Shown here piece after piece: positions 1 to 13,200 of a DNA stretch of 64,000 nucleotides. How positions within the stretch are numbered: the stretch's first letter is position 1; the number at the start of each line of letters is the position of its first letter. Below the pieces are notes generated by a model that made no database searches, had not been told where the DNA came from, and was given only the letters and a program-made list of their open reading frames with translations. Origin of the DNA: Echinarachnius parma (lineage: Eukaryota > Echinodermata > Echinoidea > Clypeasteroida > Echinarachniidae); assembly GCA_037951105.1 (NCBI GenBank), contig JBAMJV010003951.1:1-64000 (forward strand), read 5' to 3'. A program made the position numbers and the translations under genes.

Positions 1-2741
1 AGCAAACTATACTGAGTTAACAAATATGTTTTCATATTAGCTTTAAATGAATAAAGGGAGGTCCTAATTTTAATATGGTTAGGTAAGTTATTCCAAATAT
101 CTGGTCCATGGTGTCTAATTGATCGTAGGGCTAAACTAAGTTTGGGATTATTAAGATGGTAATCATGAGCATGTCGAGTTAAATACGAGTGTACGTTTAC
201 ATTTAATAAATAAAAGTTTAGGAAAGATGCTGGAAGTGTTTTGGAAGTATACTTATACATAAAAATGGCAGTTTGGAGCGTATGTATGTCATAAACCTTT
301 AACGTTTTTAATTGACTAAATAACGGGTTAGAATTTGCAAGATAATTAGAGTGTGTACAAATACGAATTGCTCTCTTCTGCAGAAGAAATATTGAGTTTA
401 TTTTCATTTTACTACAATTTGCCCATATAATATTACAATATGTTATATACGGTAAAATTAAAGTATTATAAAGAGTAAATAAAGATTTATCATTTATCAA
501 ATATTTCATTTTATACAAAATACCAATATTCCGGGATATCAAAATAGTTATATTATGAATATGTTCATTCCAAGACAAATTTGAGTCAATAGTAACTCCT
601 AAAAATTTAGTTGACTGTTTTTCTACCAGGGATAAACCATCTATAAACAAATTACATTGAGGTTGGTCTTGGGAGTTAATAGTTCTAAAACGAATGAAAT
701 TAGTTTTACTTATATTTAAGGATAATTTATTACATTTAAACCATAATGAGATATTACACAAATCATGATTTACAGTATCAACAAGTGTATCAATATTTTT
801 GTGTGAGTAAATTATATTTGTGTCGTCGGCAAAAAGAATGTAAGTTAGAATATTTGATGATCTTATTATATCATTAACATAAATCAAAAATAATAGTGGG
901 CCTAAGATGGAACCTTGAGGAACTCCACATGTGAGGTTCAATTTTGAGGAACTATTGGAATAATAATAAACGTACTGTGTTCTATTTTTAAGATAGTCCT
1001 CAAACCAGGATAGAGCAAGGCCTCTGATACCATAGTGTTCTAGTTTATGAAGTAAAATTGTATGATCGATGGTATCAAAGGCCTTACTCAGATCCATAAA
1101 AATACCTATAACATATTCCTTTTTAGCGAGAGATTCAATTATCTTATCACAAAGTTGAATTAAAGCAAAATCAGTTGAATGATTTTTCCTAAAACCAAAC
1201 TGATTAGGAATCAAAATATCGTGCTCATTCAAAAAAGAAATCAATCTATTATATACCAATTTCTCTAAAACCTTTGAAATACTTGATAATAGTGATATTG
1301 GGCGATAATTTTGAAGTTTAGATGGGTCATCTTTTTTATAAATCGGTATAACTTTAGCAACTTTTAATAAGTTAGGACAGGAACCAGTAGAGAGAGAAAT
1401 ATTAAATATATAAACCAATGGAGAAACAATAAAGTGTATTATTTGCTTAATGAGATTCATACTTAACCCATCCTGTCCTGATGACTTACTTGATTTCAAT
1501 GATTGAACTATACAAACTACTTCATAAATTGTTGTGGGAGTGAAGAATAATGAATTTTCAGAGGGTTCAAAAAGGTATTGAGAAAAATTATTATTACCAG
1601 CATCAATCTTAGAGGCTAATGTGGGACCTATATTAACAAAATAATCATTAAACAAATTTGCACATTCTTTCAAATTATTAATATCTTGTCCATTGACATT
1701 AATGTTTGTATTTATATATTTTTTCTTACCAGTAAGATCTTTTATAATATTCCAAAGTGAATTATTATTTTGAGTACTCAAAATTTTATTTGAATAATAT
1801 AATTTGCGGGATAGCCGAATAATTGATGTTAACTTATTTCTATATTTTTTATATTTATCTAAATCATTATTATCTTTACTTCGTAATGCTTTCTTATATA
1901 ATCGATTGCGAGTCGCAATCGATCGTAAAATGCCCCTAGTTATCCATGGTTTCTTAGCCTTATTTTTATTTAACTTAATTCGAACCAAAGGAATATTTTT
2001 ATTATAATAATACATTAGTTTATTCAAAAATATATCGTATGCATTGTTAGCATCTACTAAATTGTATACATCAGCCCAAGATTCTGATGTTAAGTCATCC
2101 CGAAAGCTCTGAATATTAGCATCCGTTTCTTTTCGAACGTATATATACTTCATGGGCTCAAGTTTAGATAATTTAATCGTAGGGGAAATAACAAATATGG
2201 GGAGGTGATCAGAAATATCAAAATACAATATTCCACTCTGAGTATCTTCATTACAAATATTCGAAAATATATTGTCTATTAAAGTTTCAGTTACATTAGT
2301 TATTCGGGTAGCTTTATTAATATGTGGATGGAGGGAATAAGAAGAGAGTGTAGTTAGTAACCTAAGTCCAATATTATTAAATGCAGGTGGAAGTAAATTA
2401 ATATTATAATCACCCATAAGATATATGATTTTATTTTCACGCGATATTAAAGAAAGACTTTCTTCTAATCCATCCACAAACATATCAATATTACTATGAG
2501 GTGGTCTATACATCACTCCAACAAGTATATTTTTAGCTTGTTTATTTATAATTTCAATAAAAATATATTCGGAGCCATCTACATGTAAGTCGGGTCTCTC
2601 TTTAAATAATAAAGAATCATGGATATACAATGCTACTCCACCCCCTCGTCCATAATTACGATCAACTCTAATTAATTTGTAATTTTCAATATTAAATAAA
2701 GGAGGTGATTTATTATTCAACCATGTTTCCGTTATGTAGTA
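1..2741 (-). mobile_element. Non-LTR retrotransposon (LINE), endonuclease + reverse transcriptase, 5'-truncated, open frame to window edge
   Basis: Read on the minus strand, one frame (codon low coordinates divisible by 3) has no stop from 2741 to the left edge: 913 codons. The first in-frame stop is at 2742-2744. The frame shows an APE-type endonuclease (ETWL at 2718-2729, RNYGRGGGVALYI near 2610-2670, MGDYNIN near 2400, SDHLPI near 2200). A reverse transcriptase follows (NYRPISLL near 1290, QFGFRKNHS near 1180, DLSKAFDTIDH near 1080, GVPQGSILGPLLFLIY near 880-930, FADD at 822-833). A thumb/C-terminal region runs to the edge. The order and motifs fit the CR1/L2/Jockey group; the exact clade is not decided. 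ETWL normally lies some tens of residues into the endonuclease, so the 5' end is truncated, as is usual for LINE insertions. It sits in the intron after exon 43, in the same orientation as the host gene. Confidence 0.93.
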
Positions 2742-2850
2742 CTACGTACATCTTTATGCCTTATCAGGCGAAGAGGGTGATGATAAGAGTACATTTAAGA
2801 ATCATTGATTGCATTATGATTATGATTGTCTCATGTTTGCAAAGACTTAC
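2742..2850. other. Host intron between LINE 5' end and exon 43
   Basis: Short intronic stretch between the truncated LINE end and the donor of exon 43 (minus-strand GTAAGT at 2845-2850). Nothing else recognised. Confidence 0.6.
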
Positions 2851-3018
2851 GCATTCAGTTTCATAAGGATGTGAAGTGTTGGCTCCTCCAAGGCAGTAGT
2901 GTCCTGCTGCACAGTCCCCACTCCATGTGGACAGCCCTGTAGCACCGCAGAACTTGCCTGGGGGACACAGGGTACAGTCACCAATCTCCTGGGCGCTGGT
3001 CTCCAGACGGTATGTACC
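2851..3018 (-). CDS. Exon 43 (last in window)
   Basis: Residues 3747-3802, 56 whole codons, six Cys: GTYRLETSAQEIGDC, FCGATGLSTWSGDC, HYCLGGANTSHPYETEC. Acceptor GACAG, strong donor GTAAGT in phase 0, so coding continues beyond the LINE to the left of the window. Confidence 0.88.
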
Positions 3019-4135
3019 CTGTCACCAAAAGCAATGAAATCAAACACGATTAAATCATTAAATTTTGTTTTACTTTTGCTACGGTATGATAAGAATACTT
3101 AATACTAAGGTCCGGAGACTAACAATGATCATGGTATAATATGTTGTGACCTGCTGCAAATGCTTCACTCCACGTGGATAGTGTAGCACCTGTGTATGTG
3201 CAAGGCATACGCTGAGTACTATTCCCAATAATGAGGCCACTGGTCTTCAGATGGTACGTACACTGAGCAAAATCAAAGCCAACAATCAATTTAATACAGA
3301 TCTTGTTACAGGTGATTATTAATGACATGATTATGTTGGTTACATTGCATTGAGTCATTATAATCTACAGGAATTAATTAGCATCATAATATCTAGATGA
3401 GACACATTTCATGACATTTCTTGCACAGGAAAAGGTGCCCGTAAGGCAAGTTTTCTAGCCTCAATCCAGGTGATTTTATAACCAGACTCATCACTAAGAG
3501 GGACTATACATTGTGATAACAGCTTAACAGATTTAAACTACCTGCAAAGTCATGACTAAATAAATGACAGATTAAAATCCACTGACTTACATCGGGACAC
3601 GGAATAGGGATGATGGTCAGCGGTGGACAGTAGTGACCGATCAGACAGGGCTCAGGAACCGCCGTCCCAGAGTCGTTACAATACGCTCCCTGAGGGCAAT
3701 CTAGACAAGATGATGACGCCATTGCAGTTTGGTACGTGCCTCGCTCGCAGGGCTCAGCCTTGTATGCTGCACTCTTACTGTAGTGGCCTTCTGGTACCGC
3801 GTTCTGGATTGGGGTACCTGCGCCACCGGTGCAGTAGTAACCGGGGTTGCAGGGGCCGGTGGGTTCAGGGTTGTTATCACCTGCACAGTAGTAGCTGGTG
3901 GAAGAACATGTGTGACAATGAGGATAGGTTACATTTGCATCATCATTACCGTTATTATGATCATCACATGTCAGCATCATCAACATGATCACCAACATCA
4001 TCATTCATCAGTGTCGTCATCTCTACCATCATCATCAATAGATTCATCACTATCATCACCATCATTAGATTAGCAGCAACAGTACCACGAAAAATCATCA
4101 CCAGGACATCATCGTCATTTCCACCATAATCATCT

Positions 4136-4167
<32 letters not shown>

Positions 4168-4230
4168 TATCATTATCATCATTATCATTATTATCATCAC
4201 CATCACCATCACCATCACCGTCACCAACAC

Positions 4231-4284
<54 letters not shown>

Positions 4285-7200
4285 TATCATCATCATTATC
4301 ACCATCACCATTACCAACACCATCAGCATCATCATCATCATCATCATCATCATCATTATCATTATCACCATCACATCACCATTACCATCACCATCACCAA
4401 CACCATCACCATCATCATCATCATCATCATCATCACCGCCACCATTCTCATCATCATCACCATCATTGTTGTCCTTACCCTGGGTCACATGCGACGCAAT
4501 CGTCCGGAGACTTGGAGCCAGATGAGTTACTGTAGGTACCCAGGGGGCAGTTGGCAGGGAAGGCAGAGCCTGCTGGGCAGTAGCCACCAGCTGGACATAC
4601 TCCCCCTGTGAAACCATCCACTGGTGCCTGTAGATGGGGGAGGGTATGGGATGCATGGAATAGCATAAAATTATGGTTTATTCATGACAAGGTGTTGATG
4701 GTACATGTATATGACGTTATAATCAGAACAAAATCAGTATAACAAACTAACTATTACAAAAAATAAATGTAGTCACTTAAATATGTGTCGTCAAAAATTT
4801 ATATTAAAGTGCATTGTACAGTCAAACTAGACTTATTACGTATGTAGCCACCTTCCTAAAGCAGCCAAAATGCCTATAGGGACCTGACCACAGCAAATGA
4901 GTGCAGAGGAAACAAAACAATCTTCTGGAACATGTCTTTAGCCTACAGGTCACCTGTCTACAGTGGCCACCATTCGCTTTCCCTTTAGTGGTCATTATAC
5001 ACATGCTTGACTGTATATCAGTTTATACAGTAACAAATGCACCCTCCCCAACAGTAAAGTATTACAGCAAAGGTGTTTGTTATATTTTCCATGGACCTTA
5101 GTTTACTTTATAGCTTCTTTAATTTGACAAATACAGATGTTCATAAATAGTTAGAGAATTTAACTTACAGAAGACACAGCCTTCCAGCTACAGTAGAAGC
5201 CAGCATCGCAGACGTCTGTTGGTTCCAAGTTACCAGCTCCCTCACAGTAGTACCCTCCTGGGCATGGTGTACAGTCCTCACTGCGACGCAGGAGGGTGGA
5301 GTTACCGTAGGTACCGGTGGGGCAGGCCTGGGGGTACGCACTACCAGCTGGACAGAAGGACCCCTGGAATAGAGTGAATACAAAGGTTAAACATAAGGTT
5401 AATTGCAAATGTTGCATATCATGTCATACTGTACTTAATTTCTGCTATTTGGGTAAAAGTTATGCGCCTAGGCTGGAATCTTACATGACTGATTAACCAT
5501 AATAGAGCTGGCTTGAAATTTTGCATGAGTTTTTTTCATGAAAGTCTTGCAAATTTTGGGAGACAAAATTTGCAATGATTGGGTATATTGTACAAGGACT
5601 CATGACCCTTTGTGAATGACTGTCGGGCCAGAAGTCGCTCAATTTTGTGAATTTCAGTTTCTTCATAGGATTCATAAAACCTTCATTTATTTTGTATTCT
5701 AATCACTGCAGTTGAAGTTGCAATTGACGGTTAGGCGAAAATTGGTTGGACAATGGTCAATAACAGCATTCATCAAAAAGCAATAAAATACATTGTGTGG
5801 AGTCATAATAACCCGGCTTGATTGGGGTTGAATACAAACTAATTATTCCTGAATGGGTTAAAGGGCAATGCAACTCAAGAAAAGAGTTTATACTACTTTA
5901 TACATCGTAATATTCCTGTTTATTATATGTAACATTACTCCGACTCAGATCTCTGCTTTGGAAGAAAAATGTGAAAACTCTATCGGCTTTACCACTATTT
6001 ATGCGAACACTGGAGGCCAGCATTATTAGGTTTGTATGGACCTCGGTCAGTGATATGCATTAATGCACTTCAATAGCACCTATTCAGACCATTGTCTGAA
6101 TGCGCATCTACTACAAGTATTCAGACAAGTAGTATAAACTCTTTTCTGAACGGGTTAAGTAACGTTTGCAGTCATCCCGTTGTTACCTGTGGGCAGTCGT
6201 ATGGCCATGCAAGGCCATCTATTGGGCAGTAGTATCCAGCGATGCACAGCGTACATCCCTGCGAGTTTTCTCCTGCACTTGCATTGAGGTAGAATGAGGA
6301 TGAACATGGGTTCTCATACGGGTCAGCAGTGCCGTCTGGACAGTAGTGACCACCTGGACAGTCACCAGCCTGTAGAGGGGGTAAGTCAAGTTAAAATAAC
6401 ATATTCAAACTCTACTTCCAACAGGTTGGTGTTTCGTGTACATATATCTAAGTATCAGTTTCTATGTTAAGTTCTACATTGAGTTAGAACGAGGCTGGAC
6501 ATGGGTTCTCATACGGGTTAGCTGTGCCCTCTGGACAGTAATGACCACCTGGACAGTCACCGTCCTGTAGAGGGGGTAAGTCAAGTTTACATGTAAATAG
6601 CATATTACATTTGTTTCATTCCGAAATGTTGGTGCATATAGCAACATTAATTTTCATCTGAGATTAAACTCTGTATTGAGAAAGAAATATGCTAGTCAGC
6701 CTGTAGAGGGGGTAAGTCAAGTTTAGATGTAAATAACATATTTAAACTGTGATTCCAACAGGTTTGTGTCAATTATGTATAAAATCATCGGTTTCCATCA
6801 TGATGGTTGTGACATTCCATTAAAGTTGGGTAAGAGGTGAACAAGAATGGTAGTTATTCCTTTTGGCTGAAGTCCTGAAAAGGATAACAGCCCAGGTCAA
6901 ACAATATGTAAAATGTAAATTTTCAAACCATTAGAAAGGCCTCATCACAAGCTTTCATTTGATAATATATTCTAACTAATTGGTCTATAATTGGGGAAGA
7001 TATGTATGTTTCAATTTTTACAATCATAGGCCTTTTACACACATTGTGTGAACTTAAAATGCAAATTTCTTCAAAACATGAATTACCGATATAAGTGCCG
7101 GGTTTTGCTATAGCCGGTCACATATTGTCTACCACTAACAGGAATGGTATTTACAGAACTTACAAACCCTCTCTGGGCAATGTTGGCTGGAATTTTTGCT

Positions 7201-10200
7201 AAACATGTCACTCCAATTCAACCAATCACATTAGGTTAGTACATTCTTATGATGCAAAAATACTGCTGAAAACTGCTTATCTACTTTAATATTAATGCCT
7301 GTGTAATCAAATGAGAGTCAATATAGGGCCTACATTTTCGATCCTAGCATAATCTTCTTTAGAGGCTATAAATGACGAGGAAACATACAAACCTAATACT
7401 ATATACTACACATAATACAAACACATGCATACAGCTAAGGAAGGGGGCGGAGACATATAGGGATTATAATATATATTATGAGGGATATAACAAAAATGAC
7501 TTTAGACTTATCTAAATAATTAATTAGCAATAATAGGAAACTTACTGGTGACGTCAGTCCCGGTGGAGAGCAGTACTGGCCAGCAGGACAGATCTGGCAT
7601 TCTGACTCCTGGATCAGACCGGTCTCATCACTGAATGTTCCATTGGGGCAGTCCCTCGGGAACGCATCCTGCAATAACACAATATATGGTAATGAACATC
7701 AAATGTACAATTATATCAAAATGTCCTTTTACTTTTTCTAAATTTCGGAAATAATACTTATGATGCATCATTATTAAATCAAAATTGATATCGAATACAA
7801 ACTAAACATTCTCTTGAATCACAATCACATCGCAATCACCTCAACTAAACATAGACAAAATTTATTTCAGTTAGAACAATATAGTTGATTATGTATAATA
7901 TCATCATTATCTCCATCTACATCATCATCATCATCATCTTCTTCTTCATATTCTTCATCATCAATATATGCATCACCCCCATCATTAGCATCTTTAATGT
8001 ACATCCTCATCATCATCATCCTCATCATCATCATCATCTTCATTATCACCATCATCCGCATCATTATTATCTTCATCTTTTTGTTGTCTTCATCATTAAT
8101 ATCTTCATCACCCCTATCATCTTCATTATCTCAACCATCAACATTATCATCATCATTATCATCATCGCCATCAAAATTAAGCCTGAGTCATGTCGGAATT
8201 TTTTTGTTCCGGAATCCGCCGGTGTTGTGCCGGTCGGAATCCGGTATTCCGATAAAAAAAAAACCTGCCAATGAATGATACGGAACGAACACGCACTAGA
8301 AGGTCTGCCGATAGTTTCGGCAGCGCAGGCAGGCCCCGCGCTGCGAGACAGGCCAACTCGACTGCCTGGACCTTGCATTTTTCAAGTTGCACTCTTAAAA
8401 AGTGCCGAAAAGGAACGAAAATGTAAGATTATTACGATTAAGATCGCACCTATTCTAGACTATCTCTTATTTTACTTATACGAGAACAATTACCTGCAAA
8501 AACAGCAACAACAAAAAATGCGCTGATTATATCTCGAACATTTTCTAACGCGCTCGGACCTGCATGAACTGAAGCTTGTACAACGACACGAATAAGTCAA
8601 CACTAACACTTCACTTGTATACTTTGCGTGCAGCTTATCGGGTCTTTTTTCTTACGCGAGATCCTTCCGCCGGGGGTTCCCCAAATTCCGGTGGATGGAT
8701 ATCTCGCGTAAGAAATGAGACCCATAACCTGCACGCAAAGTATACGAGTGATATGGCGGGCTGTATCGGAGCATTAGTTTAGTACCGATAGAAGGCGGAC
8801 TGGATGTCAACGTTTGAGAATCGTTAACGGGCGCGCCGGGGTAGCTAGTCTACGACGTCGATCGTATGCCGTACTCGCCGCACCGCGCGCTAGATCGGCT
8901 GTCATAATAAACGCAGCGGATTTCTTGTCGTTGTAAGTTGCATTCGACATCGTCTTTCTTGTACTTTTTTGTCATTTGTTTTCTTCTGATAGTTTTCTAC
9001 TACAAAATATGAATTTTTGAGGAAAAAGAGGTTTTCCGCGATTTTCATCGGAATACCGGAATGGAGGAAACAAAACCGGAACACGCACACACCGGACGGA
9101 TTCCGGTATTCCGTCCGTTCCGACCCAGGCTTAATCAAAATCATCATCACCATCACCAACATCATCATCATTATCATCACCACCACCACTATGGCCACCG
9201 TCACTGCCAATGAACCTTCATTATCATCATCACCTGAATAAAATTATGAAGAAAATTGGCATGTTTACCTTATCTCCCCTTAGACAGTATGAGCCAGCAG
9301 GGCAGTAGTTGTTGATGAGATCAGGTGCGGCGGTCCGTCCATAGTCACAGTGCAGACCAGCAGGGCAGATCTTGTAGGCATACATGTTGGTTTGTGTAGT
9401 GGCCAGTTCATCACAGTAATAACCTGCTTCACATGTAGTACAGTCAGTTGCTCCCCAGTCCTGGTGCAAAGTTAAATTTACCAAAATCAATGATTATGTA
9501 TTAACTTTAAAAAACCTAGTAAAACATTACTATGGGACATAGGTGTTTGATTTCACTGTAATGAGTTCATTTCAGAATTAGTACCATTATGTATTAATAT
9601 ACTTGTTCTTGATTTGTTTTTATTTATAATCCTATATACATCTAGAGTTTAACCCATGCCCAGTTAGGTGGTAGATGGCATAGGAATGGACTGCATAACA
9701 GAGAAGAATGCTTTGAATCAGTAGATCTATCATACAGTAAAGACACTGTCCGCCTTTTTCAAGTCAAAGTTCTAAAAGTGTGAGAAAGTTCTCATATAAA
9801 ATAACTGGAGACTATTTGAACAGTTTGTAAAATCTTGAACACTCCCTTTAAAAGTGGTACATCATCTGCAGAAAATTAAAAATCCATACAAGACAACTTA
9901 CTGAATATGATCCTTTGAGACACTCAGCAGGTTCCACATTGCCGGTGCCGTTGCAGTAGTGCCCCTCTGTGCAAGTGGAACAGTCCGTGTCTGCCTGGCC
10001 CTCAGTCTCCTCTCGGAACGTTCCACTGCGAGAAAAGATATAACGGAATGCAATTTTATAATTCCCTATGCATAAACACACACTTCCATTTTTCCATTGA
10101 GCTGGAACAATAAAATAGTGAATTGAATTTAATTCAAACATGACCTCGAGTAAACAGATGAGCCCTTTGCTACTTTATACAGTATGATCTAGTAACCAGT

Positions 10201-13200
10201 TGCTAAGATGAACCTGGTGGGTCCTGTTATAACTAAATGGGGGCTGCTGAATCTAGCAGAGACCAGGTTAATGGAACAATTTTAAGACAAAATACATTGT
10301 CCCGATGTACAAGGGGGTAACTATTGGTGTAGAAATCATTTTCACAGTGTGTTATGGTGGAGCTAAGATGTACTTACGCTGCACATGGTGTTGGTAAAGA
10401 TGAACCCTCAGGGCAGTAGTGCCCCTCTGTGCAGTCCACACATTGTTCCCATCTAATGTTACCCTGCTCGTTGGAGTAAGAGCCAGCGTGGCAAGGGTAC
10501 TGCATGGCGGACTGGGTGCCTGGAGACACAAGGAGCATGCATGGGTAAAGTTGAATAAAATGAAATATTATACTATTTTCAAATTATTCAAAACTAATTA
10601 ATATCAAATAATGTGGATGAATCAGTACAAATATGAAAAACATAATATGGTTTCCCTCATATTTTCTGATGGCATCCTGCCAAGCTGTAGCCTGATATAC
10701 CATTTCCCAAATTACATGAATCAATAAGTTAGTTAATTGGGGAGCAATTTAGCTTGCAAGTCGAAACAATAGGCTAAGAGAGTACAGAATGATTTGAAAA
10801 TGTATCTAATTTGCAGTTCCTGCAGGACATTAGTGAACATTGGGAAAAGAACCAGTAGACACTACTGACCCTTCTGGACAATAGTTTCTTCTTCGACATT
10901 TGAACCATTATTCAATAGCTCTTGTTAAAAGCAATCCTTACTTAACCATTCCAACTAAAGTCTCAAACAAAATATTGTAAAATAATTTCAATGGGCTACA
11001 TACCTGCCGGACAGTAGTGACCGGTGGGACACAGATCTGTTGGTTCTGTTGACCCTTCCAGACAGTAGTACCCTCTGGGACACTCATAGCATTCTTCAGA
11101 AGATTTCAGGTTGGTCTGGTTGGTCCATGATCCCGCTGGACATGGGTACTGGTCTGAGTGCTGAGTCCCATCTGGACAGTAGTGGCCCTGGGCGCACAGT
11201 TCAGGAGGCTTTTGTTGGCCACCAGTACCTAGGATTGACAAGAATTAATAAGGATTTATAAGGATCTGCTACATGAGTGTGACAAAAAATAACGTTCTTG
11301 TAGGTCCAACTTCCAGGGCAGTAGTTTTTGAAGCTCTTATTGACTCCAAGTACAGATAATTATAGTACATTTCTGAACAGACAAATTATCCCTGTGTACA
11401 AAATATATATATACAACGGGACATACTGTAGCAAATGTTTAGTTAGAATGTTTTGAATACTAGGAAAGTCATAAAGCCTTTGCAGGTTAATCAATGACAT
11501 TAACGTTTTGGGAATAATACTTTCATTGGTGCATCACTGACCAAGAATATGAGAATTTTATAATACAGCCAGTCATGAAAGTTTTGCTAGGAGGGAAAAC
11601 TTAGGCAAGCAAACCTTCCCAGGTCTCACACTGGAAGGCAGCAGTCAGGTTGTGGAAGTCATTAAACATTCCTGCTGGACTGGCATTGGCTGCATCAGTG
11701 GGAATGTCACTCCCAACTTGAATGGGTACACAAATCATCAGAGATATTTAGATAAGATATGAGAGCTAATATACTGGTGTCTTACCTTCATAGCAGGCAA
11801 ACCCTGCTTCACATGTATCACACTGGAAGGCAGCGGTAAGGTTGTGGAAGTCGTTGAATGTTCCTGCTGGACAGGCGTTGGATGTATCGTTGGGACTGTC
11901 ACTCCCCTGGGGACAGAAGTATCTGGTGAAGAAACATTTTGAAAGAAATGTTTGTAAGCAAAACCACAAGCACATCAAACACTACAACATTGCCTTGTTT
12001 TTGGCACTGCGACCATCATCACATTCATCACAATCATCACAATCATCACCATTGTTGCCGTTGTCACCATCATCAGACACATCATCATTGTCATCACCAT
12101 CATCAACATCATCGCAATTATCATCATCATCATCACCAAAATCATCATCATCATCATCAACATAATCATCACCATCATCACCTTACCCATCCCTACAATA
12201 CATGTATACCCCTGCTGTAGTACCCCAGGTCTACAAGCTCAGGAAAGAATAACCAATATTTAACCTTTACAGAACTTCAAAAGACCTTTTCAGGACTACC
12301 AATCCCTCCTCATCCCACATTTTGCTAACGCAAACCTACTTTGCATTTACCTCACCATAGAAACTGATACTTTTAACGAACATCTGAATATTTTCAGTAT
12401 TTCTTACCCTGGGTAACAGAATGAATCCGGCTCCACCAGTGCCACCGTGGTGCAGGCGAACCCAGCGGTACAGGCCGTACAGTCAGTGTCCTCATCCTGC
12501 CCCACCGCAGGGTTGAAGGTCCCATTGGGGCAGGCCTGGGGTGTATCGGTACCGGAGGGGCAGTAGTAGCCCGCTGGACACTGCTTGCATTCCAGTTGAG
12601 CTACAGAGAAAACAGGTATTGGAAATACAGATAAAACAGGTATTTAATTGGAATTAAACATCTCTTAACCCATTCCCTACAGGAACCGGGTAGGCTATGT
12701 ACAAAGTCTATAGGGATTTTAAAATCTTGTAAGGAACAGGTTAATGTACAGTCTGTTCCTGGATGCTGGCCCACTGCAGGGTTGAATGTCCCATTGGGGC
12801 AGGCCTGGGGTGTGCAGTAGTAGCCTGCTGGGCACTGCTTGAGCTACAAATAAAGAAGAAACAGGGATTTAACTCCTAGAGCACTAGGAAGTGTAACTCT
12901 AGAATGTCAGATTAGTTTTGGTCGCATCCTCTTCATCAAGTTAATCAAGGTAATTAAAGTTGTTCATTACAAATGGCTGTACCTTGTTGGGGTGATACAC
13001 CTCGTAACAAAGTGTTATGAATGATGAGACAAATAGAACAACAATACTCCTGAAAAGAATCAATATCAAATCCTCTACTATGGAAATCATCTCATAAACA
13101 ATGATTCATTGCATACTTACATTGTGCCCCTTCCACCTCTGTGTACAGCCCTCCTGGACAGGGAAACTCAAGGGCAGTGGTAGTGCCAAGGGGACAGTAG

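Noticed and set aside
1..2741. LTR retrotransposon or retrovirus-like pol
   Set aside because: APE-type endonuclease upstream of the RT, FADD rather than YXDD context, and no protease, integrase or LTR; it is a non-LTR element.
3420..3500. Another exon relic between exon 42 and the exon 43 relic
   Set aside because: GC rises slightly, but I could not align it convincingly to any exon or find a Cys module.
3964..4656. 230-codon minus-strand open frame rich in Met and Asp
   Set aside because: It is a read-through of the (ATC)n microsatellite plus a wrong frame of exon 41; composition is repeat-driven.
10830..11330. Extra relics near exon 34 (around 10860 and 11300)
   Set aside because: Short stretches such as CCCTTCTGGACAATAGTTT resemble exon text, but similarity is too short to claim.
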